A stretch of 64,000 nt of DNA from Collinsella sp. AF08-23 (GTDB lineage Bacteria > Actinomycetota > Coriobacteriia > Coriobacteriales > Coriobacteriaceae): NCBI RefSeq assembly GCF_003479805.1, contig NZ_QUHV01000004.1:9442-73441 (forward strand). Direction: 5' to 3'. The notes below the pieces were generated by a model that was not told the origin of the DNA, did not search any database, and was given only the letters and a program-made list of their open reading frames with translations. Numbering within the stretch: the first letter of the stretch is position 1; each line of letters starts with the position of its first letter. The translations under genes and the position numbers were made by a program. This document shows positions 59,521 to 64,000 of this stretch, piece after piece.

Positions 59521-60543
59521 ATGTTCGGGAGGTTCGTTGTGGAACGCAGGGAAGTCGTTTATAGACTTGGAGGCGTCGACCCGGATGAAGGGGTCGATGT
59601 TTACGATTTAATCAAATACCTTAATAAGTTCGACGACCTCGTGCGCCTGACTGTCCGAGAGGCAGGATACGACGGTGAGCTCAAGATCAGGGTGCGCCCA
59701 TTCAAAGAGGGCTCCTTTATCACCGAGTTCATTGTCGAAAGCGGCATCGTAGATTTGCTGACGAGCCAGAACGTCGACGCCGTGCTCAACGCGATCGAGA
59801 TACTCGGTTTCTGCTATGGCGGAGCGAAAGGCATTCCGTGGATTGTCCGGAAGGTGCGAGGGGCGATCGACCGATTCGTGGACAATGGCGACGGGTCCTA
59901 CACTTACGGAAAAGGCGACAATGCCGTGACGGTTGATGAGGCCACACATCGGGCGGTGCAGAATCCTACGATTGCTGAGCTATACAGGGATGTGGCGGTC
60001 GGTCCTGTCGCGGAGTTTAACGGCACGGTCCAACAGGTGAATATCTACATGCGCAATCCCAAGGAGGAGGACGATGGCCTTGCTGAAGGCTCCTCTTTTT
60101 CAAGGGATGACGCAAGCGACCTCAACGCGTATGCTAGGACCGCCTCGTCGGCGGATGAGCTCGAGGTCAGCGAGACGTCGTACATAAATAGGGGGATATG
60201 GTTGAGGCCGCTCGCCGGCTCATATGGCGGAGCCGAGAAGGGATATACCTTTCAATTTGGATCGGGCAGCGACGTCCTTACGTACAAAAGCGTGCGCATC
60301 GAAGACAAGAGTTTTTTGGATGATCTTGCAGACGGCACCGTTCGCTTCAACGCTGGAGATCTAATTCAGGTTGACCTTGAGGTAACCGAGAGGCGAACTA
60401 GGAGCGGGAAGATGAAGAATCCCCGATACAGGATTCTGAGCGTTGCTGATTACAGGCCATTGAGAGTTTCAAAGCAGGAGACGTTTGCCGACTTTCTCGA
60501 CAAGAGCGAAGAGGTCAGGTCTTCGAAGGAATCGGAGGAGTGA
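59521..60543 (+). CDS. Unrecognised 340-aa protein of the tRNA-Ser island
   Basis: I do not recognise the family. The protein is soluble: an N-terminal alpha/beta region (about 1-110, 'GVDVYDLIKYLNKFDDLVRLTVREAG', 'VRPFKEGSFITEFIVESGIVDLL', 'NAIEILGFCYGGAKGIPWIVRK'), then a middle segment (about 110-180), then an acidic linker (about 185-220) and a beta-rich C-terminal domain (about 225-310, 'YKSVRIEDKSFLDDLADGTVRFNAGDLIQVDLEVTE'). GGAGGTGCC precedes the ATG. It lies between KilA-N and the resolvase genes, so it is mobile-element cargo. A host-defence role is conceivable but not shown. Confidence 0.7.
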   Translation: MFGRFVVERREVVYRLGGVDPDEGVDVYDLIKYLNKFDDLVRLTVREAGYDGELKIRVRPFKEGSFITEFIVESGIVDLLTSQNVDAVLNAIEILGFCYGGAKGIPWIVRKVRGAIDRFVDNGDGSYTYGKGDNAVTVDEATHRAVQNPTIAELYRDVAVGPVAEFNGTVQQVNIYMRNPKEEDDGLAEGSSFSRDDASDLNAYARTASSADELEVSETSYINRGIWLRPLAGSYGGAEKGYTFQFGSGSDVLTYKSVRIEDKSFLDDLADGTVRFNAGDLIQVDLEVTERRTRSGKMKNPRYRILSVADYRPLRVSKQETFADFLDKSEEVRSSKESEE

Positions 60544-60742
60544 CGAAATAGGTCCCGCGCATATGGGCGGCAACCCTGCGCGAGGCCGTGTGTAGCACCA
60601 ACCGAATACATCGGAAGGCAAGGTAAGTGCGAATCACGCGCTGGAATGCGAAAAAATGCGAGTGGAGCCCGCCCTCCCGCGGCATGGAAAAGCCGCGTCG
60701 GAAGAGGGGCTTAACGCCTATCGATAACCTTCACTTCGAAGC

Positions 60743-60792
60743 TCATATCGGTTATGAGCGGGAAGAGGGCTTGTTTTCAGCCCCCGATATGA
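60743..60792. repeat. Dyad directly upstream of the resolvase gene
   Basis: TCATATCGG (60743-60751) and CCGATATGA (60784-60792) are exact complements separated by 32 bp, with a related CGATAACC...CGGTTATG dyad overlapping at about 60722-60756. Serine recombinases usually act on inverted sites beside their gene, so this is the best candidate res site. Confidence 0.5.
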
Positions 60793-60804
60793 AGGAGGTT
60801 CATG

Positions 60805-61431
60805 ATGGGCACCATATACGGTTACGCGCGCGTGAGCACTCGCGAGCAGAATCTCGATCGCCAGTTGAGGGCGCTTGAGGAGTTTGGTGTTCGGCGGGAG
60901 CATATCTTCGCCGACAAGGCGAGTGGCAAGAATTTCGACCGGCCGGAGTGGACACGTCTCGTGAACGTGTTGCGTGAGGGCGACGTATTGGTGGTAAAGA
61001 GCATCGACCGACTCGGCAGGAACTACGAGGAGATCATAGACCAATGGCGCGCCCTTATAAAAAACCTGCGCGCGGATGTCGTTGTGTTGGATATGCCTCT
61101 GCTCGACTCCCGGAACGAGTGCGATGGCGTGACGGGCATGCTGATCTCCGATATCGTGCTACAGCTGCTGTCCTACGTTGCCCAAGTTGAGCGGGAGAGC
61201 ATTCGGCAGCGCCAACGTGAGGGCATAGTCGCCGCCAAGGCTCGGGGTGTGCGCTTTGGCAGGCCCAAAAAACAACGCCCGGCAGCGTATGGGGTCACGA
61301 AAGAAGGGTATCTGGACGGGCGCGTCACTCGCGCCGAGGCAGCGCGACGTCTCGAGATATCGGTTTCGACTTTTGATAAATGGCTGAGGGAAGATGGGGT
61401 CAAAAAAGACAACGGGCTGAGGTGTGAATAA
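60805..61431 (+). CDS. Serine recombinase / resolvase
   Basis: A 208-aa site-specific recombinase of the resolvase/invertase family. The catalytic Ser lies in 'YGYARVSTREQNLDRQ', and further active-site motifs are 'DKASGKNFDRPEWTRL' and 'VKSIDRLGRNYEEI'. The long E helix reads 'QVERESIRQRQREGIVAAKARG'. The C-terminal Hin-type helix-turn-helix is 'VTRAEAARRLEISVSTFDKWLRE'. AAGGAGG lies six bases before ATG 60805; an ATG three bases upstream is also present. It probably mobilises or inverts part of the island. Confidence 0.92.
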   Translation: MGTIYGYARVSTREQNLDRQLRALEEFGVRREHIFADKASGKNFDRPEWTRLVNVLREGDVLVVKSIDRLGRNYEEIIDQWRALIKNLRADVVVLDMPLLDSRNECDGVTGMLISDIVLQLLSYVAQVERESIRQRQREGIVAAKARGVRFGRPKKQRPAAYGVTKEGYLDGRVTRAEAARRLEISVSTFDKWLREDGVKKDNGLRCE

Positions 61432-61556
61432 GTGCACCTTTTTAGAGAGGGGTTACTCAACTCGATGACAAGATATGAAGTTGTCGATTGCTGGGTTTTA
61501 TTTCGGAATCATTGGTAAAATGGGTACGTTTTAAAAGGCTTTGAAAAGGTGCACTT
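61430..61556. repeat. Inverted repeat between resolvase and antiterminator genes
   Basis: AAGTGCACCTTTT (61430-61442) and its exact complement (61544-61556) bracket 101 bp. The left arm overlaps the resolvase stop codon. The interior lacks GTAGAC hexamers. It may mark the end of the island or be a regulatory hairpin; a TAAAAT -10-like sequence is at about 61515. Confidence 0.6.
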
Positions 61557-61674
61557 TTGCGCGTCGCGTGCGTGCGGGGCTGCACCATCGGGGAGGGCCA
61601 TGCGAGCCGCTTCGCCACAACTGAGCTTGACACCTGCGGGTTTGCCCGCGGGGCGTCGCGTGCCGCGTGGGAAT

Positions 61675-62187
61675 ATGCGTTGGTACCTGGTCCATACGCC
61701 CATGAGTATGGAGCATGCCACAGCTGACAAGCTGCTCAAGCTCATCCCGAAAAACCTGCTCGCGGATGCCTTCACGCTTTCAAAGGAGCGCTGGGAAAAG
61801 CGCAACGGAGTGTGGTCAATCCGTCGTGTGCAGATGTACCCCGAGTACCTATTTGTCGTATCCAGCGATGCTCACGGCCTGAATAGCGCGCTGCAAAAGC
61901 TGAGTTTCCACGTGGACTTGGTGGGGGCCACAGAGCGCTCGATCATGCCGCTTTCGGAAGATGCACGTGCCTTTTTTGAGAGGGTTGCGGGCAGTGAGCG
62001 CGTGATCCGCAGCAGCACCGCGGTGATCCTCCATGGCGAGCTGAGCGTCACGGACGGTCCTTTGGTTGGTTGCGAAGCCCTCATTACCAAGGTCGACCGG
62101 CACAAGCGCCGCTGCTGGGTGCGCGTGGGAGAGCCCGGACGGGGCTTTTTGGAGACGCTTCCGCTGGACATCCCAATCAAGACATAG
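61675..62187 (+). CDS. NusG-like specialised antiterminator (LoaP/UpxY type)
   Basis: A 170-aa NusG paralogue: NGN domain from 'MRWYLVHTPMSMEHATADKLLKLIP' to about 105 ('RVQMYPEYLFVVS', 'GLNSALQKLSFHVDLVGATE'), then a KOW domain ('GELSVTDGPLVGCEALITKVDRHKRRCWVRV'). Such paralogues travel with polysaccharide loci and prevent premature termination there; the sugar transferase genes follow directly. ATG 61675 is chosen because the NGN fold normally begins at this Trp-Tyr; a longer frame starts at 61549 without support. It is probably the first gene of the exopolysaccharide operon. Confidence 0.82.
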   Translation: MRWYLVHTPMSMEHATADKLLKLIPKNLLADAFTLSKERWEKRNGVWSIRRVQMYPEYLFVVSSDAHGLNSALQKLSFHVDLVGATERSIMPLSEDARAFFERVAGSERVIRSSTAVILHGELSVTDGPLVGCEALITKVDRHKRRCWVRVGEPGRGFLETLPLDIPIKT

Positions 62188-62229
62188 GAGCACCCAAAGA
62201 GTAAGTCATCACAGCAAAGACGCACGTAC

Positions 62230-62283
62230 ATGAGGGGAGGAACCTCCCCGGCAATGAAAAAAGTCCGGGGGGGGGGGGCGTTC
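62230..62283 (+). promoter_or_regulatory. Leader hairpin and G12 homopolymer before the sugar transferase
   Basis: GGGGAG (62234-62239) pairs with CTCCCC (62244-62249) across a GAAC loop, hiding the only good ribosome site. A run of 12 G follows at 62267-62278. Reading from ATG 62230 or 62254, the present length stops within 25 codons; 11 or 14 Gs would join that frame to the sugar transferase frame. This is the layout of a slipped-strand phase switch. Confidence 0.55.
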
Positions 62284-62287
62284 AAAA

Positions 62288-63112
62288 GTGACCAATGAGA
62301 CGCAGAAGACATGGCGGGGGCATGCGGAGGACGAGGGCGTGTCGATAAAGCCCGCCGCAACTTTGGGCAACGTTGCTGTCCCCGCCGATGTGAAGGTTCC
62401 CGTTGTTGACACCCGTGAGTCTGTCCAAGAGGGCGAATGCTCCGTGCGTTTGTTATCGCTCATGCGCAACGCCGAGGCCTTCGACCGCGAGCGCCTGGGC
62501 TACCGCTTCGTGAAGCGCGCGTTCGACATCGCCTTCTCCGCGTGCGTGATCGCCGCGGCGATCGTGCCGTCCGCGGTGCTGTGCGCCGCGATCGCCGTCG
62601 AGAGCCCGGGATGCCCGCTGTACCGCCAGAGGCGCGTGGGGCGCATCGGCGCGGACGGCAGGCCGCGCGAGTTCACCATGTGGAAGTTCCGCTCCATGGT
62701 GAAGGGCGCCGACCAGATGAAGGACGCCCTATTGGCCGAGAACGAGGTCGAGGGCCCCATGTTCAAGATGAGGGACGACCCGCGCGTCACGCGCATCGGC
62801 CGCTTCATCCGCAGGCACTCCATCGACGAGTTCCCGCAGTTCCTCAACGTGTTCATGGGCGACATGTCCGTGGTGGGCCCGCGCCCGCCGCTTCCGCGCG
62901 AGGTCGCGCAGTACGACGAGTGGGCCATGCAGCGCCTGGCCGTGAAGCCGGGCCTCACCGGCCCCTGGCAGGTGGGCGGCCGCTCGGACGTGGACTTCGA
63001 CGACATGGTGCGGCTGGACCTTGGCTACATCGCGCGCCGCGGCGTGATGACGGATCTGAAGCTCATCCTGCAGACCGTCGCCGTGGTCTTCACCGGGAAG
63101 GGGGCGGCGTAG
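62288..63112 (+). CDS. Priming sugar-phosphate transferase (WcaJ/PssY family)
   Basis: Membrane enzyme that moves a hexose-1-phosphate from UDP-sugar to undecaprenyl phosphate, the first step of capsule or exopolysaccharide synthesis. One hydrophobic hairpin ('AFDIAFSACVIAAAIVPSAVLCAAIAV') precedes the conserved core: 'PLYRQRRVGRIGADGRPREFTMWKFRSM', 'DDPRVTRIGRFIRRHSIDEFPQFLNVFMGDMSVVGPRPPLP' and 'KPGLTGPWQVGGRSDVDF'. 274 aa from the GTG at 62288; the first ~70 residues look unstructured. The start lies ten bases after a G12 tract, so it may be phase-variable or begin further upstream in a variant tract. The next gene follows without a gap. Confidence 0.9.
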   Translation: MTNETQKTWRGHAEDEGVSIKPAATLGNVAVPADVKVPVVDTRESVQEGECSVRLLSLMRNAEAFDRERLGYRFVKRAFDIAFSACVIAAAIVPSAVLCAAIAVESPGCPLYRQRRVGRIGADGRPREFTMWKFRSMVKGADQMKDALLAENEVEGPMFKMRDDPRVTRIGRFIRRHSIDEFPQFLNVFMGDMSVVGPRPPLPREVAQYDEWAMQRLAVKPGLTGPWQVGGRSDVDFDDMVRLDLGYIARRGVMTDLKLILQTVAVVFTGKGAA

Positions 63113-63886
63113 ATGCACGGCCCGTCCGACCCGCGGCTCGCCCGAACGCCGATCATCGACGTCCCCATCACCGCCACGAACATGGGCGACGCCCTCGCTT
63201 TCATCTCCGAGCATCTTACGGAGATCAAGGGAGAGTACATCTGCGTGTCGAATGCGCACACGACCGTGATGGCCCACGACGATCCGGCGTACTACCGCGT
63301 CCAGACCGAGTCCCTCATGTCGGTTCCCGATGGTAAGCCGCTCTCCGTTGTGGGAAGAAAGGCGGTCCCCACGATGAGCCGCGTCACCGGCCCGGACCTC
63401 ATGCGGGAGGTCTTCGAGGTCTCTGCGGAGCGCGGGTACCGCCATTACCTCTACGGCAACACGCGGGAGAACCTCGACGCCCTCGTGGAGGCGCTTGAGC
63501 GCGACTACCCCGGCATCGACATCTGCGGCGCCGAGCCCTCCGTGTTCAGGGATATGACTCCCTTGGAGGAGGCTGAGCTGGCGGGGCGCATCAACCGCAC
63601 CGAGCCGGACTTCGTCTGGGTCGCGCTGGGCGCACCGCGCCAGGAGTGCTTCTGCCATAGGATGCGCGGCAGCATCGACGGCCTCATGGTCGGAGTCGGC
63701 GGAGCGTTCAACATCCTGGCCGGCATCACGCCCGAGGCGCCCGTGTGGATGCAAAACCTCAGCCTGGAGTGGCTCTACCGCCTTATCCAGGAGCCAAAGC
63801 GCCTGTTCGGGCGCTATTTCGTCACCAATTCGAAATTCATGTTCTACCAGGTCACCGGTAGCAAGAGGAAGAAGGAGAACAAATAG
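63113..63886 (+). CDS. WecG/TagA/CpsF-family glycosyltransferase
   Basis: A 257-aa cytoplasmic, membrane-associated transferase that adds the second sugar, often N-acetyl-mannosamine or its acid, to the lipid carrier. Typical motifs are 'YICVSNAHTTVMAHDDPAYYRV', 'PDGKPLSVVGRK', 'RYGHY'-like 'YRHYLYGNTRENLDAL', 'PDFVWVALGAPRQECF' and 'VGVGGAFNILAGITPEAP' near the C terminus. Its ATG directly follows the stop of the priming transferase, so the two steps are coupled. Nothing unusual in length. Confidence 0.9.
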   Translation: MHGPSDPRLARTPIIDVPITATNMGDALAFISEHLTEIKGEYICVSNAHTTVMAHDDPAYYRVQTESLMSVPDGKPLSVVGRKAVPTMSRVTGPDLMREVFEVSAERGYRHYLYGNTRENLDALVEALERDYPGIDICGAEPSVFRDMTPLEEAELAGRINRTEPDFVWVALGAPRQECFCHRMRGSIDGLMVGVGGAFNILAGITPEAPVWMQNLSLEWLYRLIQEPKRLFGRYFVTNSKFMFYQVTGSKRKKENK

Positions 63887-64000
63887 ATGGCTTCGTTCGC
63901 AGGCAAGACCCTCATGATCACGGGCGGCACGGGCAGCTTCGGCAACACCGTGCTCAAGCACTTCGTCGACACGGACCTCGGGGAGATCCGCATCTTCTCC
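63887..64000 (+). CDS. Start of a nucleotide-sugar dehydratase/epimerase (cut by window end)
   Basis: The first 38 codons read 'MASFAGKTLMITGGTGSFG' and 'TVLKHFVDTDLGEIRIFS'. The Rossmann motif TGGTGSFG and the spacing to the second strand are those of CapD/Cap5E-type UDP-N-acetylglucosamine 4,6-dehydratases or epimerases. GAAGGAGA precedes the ATG, which directly follows the previous stop. It would make an activated sugar for the polysaccharide. Confidence 0.8.
   Translation, partial: MASFAGKTLMITGGTGSFGNTVLKHFVDTDLGEIRIFS

Noticed and set aside
60627..60878. 83-codon frame before the resolvase
   Set aside because: It overlaps the recombinase start and the dyad in another frame, with no ribosome site or domain.
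57864..61556. att duplication of the tRNA-Ser 3' end
   Set aside because: I found no second copy of GGGGTTCGAATCCCC in the downstream sequence, so integration at the tRNA is not demonstrated.

Overview
The window looks like a chromosomal segment of a gut Coriobacteriia species, most like Collinsella (inference). The reasons are the high-GC coding bias, the many sugar PTS permeases with 6-phospho-glycosidases, an actinobacterial-style dnaK-grpE-dnaJ-hspR cluster, a GlnR-like regulator beside glnA, and the 'KGTVPF'-encoding palindrome. Nothing was searched against a database; family names rest on motifs I could read.

Layout. 1-6 kb: a beta-glucoside-type PTS operon (EIIBC, M81 metallopeptidase-like protein, GH1 6-phospho-beta-glucosidase, M24-fold protein without its metal ligands). 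6-14 kb: remnant of a PHP-domain gene, a VanS-like kinase, a lone pstB with a phoB/phoR-like pair behind a Pho-box-like repeat, then small transaldolase and split transketolase. 14-23 kb: a PD-(D/E)XK-like gene, htpG with a structured leader, and two adjacent YhgE/Pip membrane proteins. 23-33 kb: glnA, a GlnR-like regulator, HtrA-type protease, NifU-like protein, lgt, nth and mfd. 33-38 kb: an RpiR regulator divergent from a second GH1-PTS operon, an EamA transporter and a ferredoxin. 39-48 kb: a second PD-(D/E)XK-like gene, dnaK-grpE-dnaJ-hspR and clpB, with a matching ~40-bp promoter/operator block before dnaK and clpB. 48-56.5 kb: a LacI-controlled beta-fructoside operon (GH32, two esterase-like hydrolases, PTS EIIBC, metallo-hydrolase, YdjC/ChbG-type deacetylase, ROK fructokinase). 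56.5-61.5 kb: small ORF, gluQ, tRNA-Ser(GCT) and a small island (broken S24 repressor, KilA-N protein, unknown 340-aa protein, serine resolvase). 61.5-64 kb: start of an exopolysaccharide/capsule locus (NusG-like antiterminator, priming sugar transferase behind a G12 tract, WecG/TagA transferase, start of a nucleotide-sugar dehydratase).

The most unusual signal is a family of five intergenic dyad-symmetric elements (8029-8165, 18006-18146, 23225-23374, 38802-38941, 39773-39911). Each is 137-150 bp and has perfect or near-perfect outer inverted arms. On both sides a spacer of identical length within the element (17-22 nt) follows, then an inward-facing GTAGAC-like hexamer, then a central hairpin. 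Two copies bracket the second PD-(D/E)XK-like gene.
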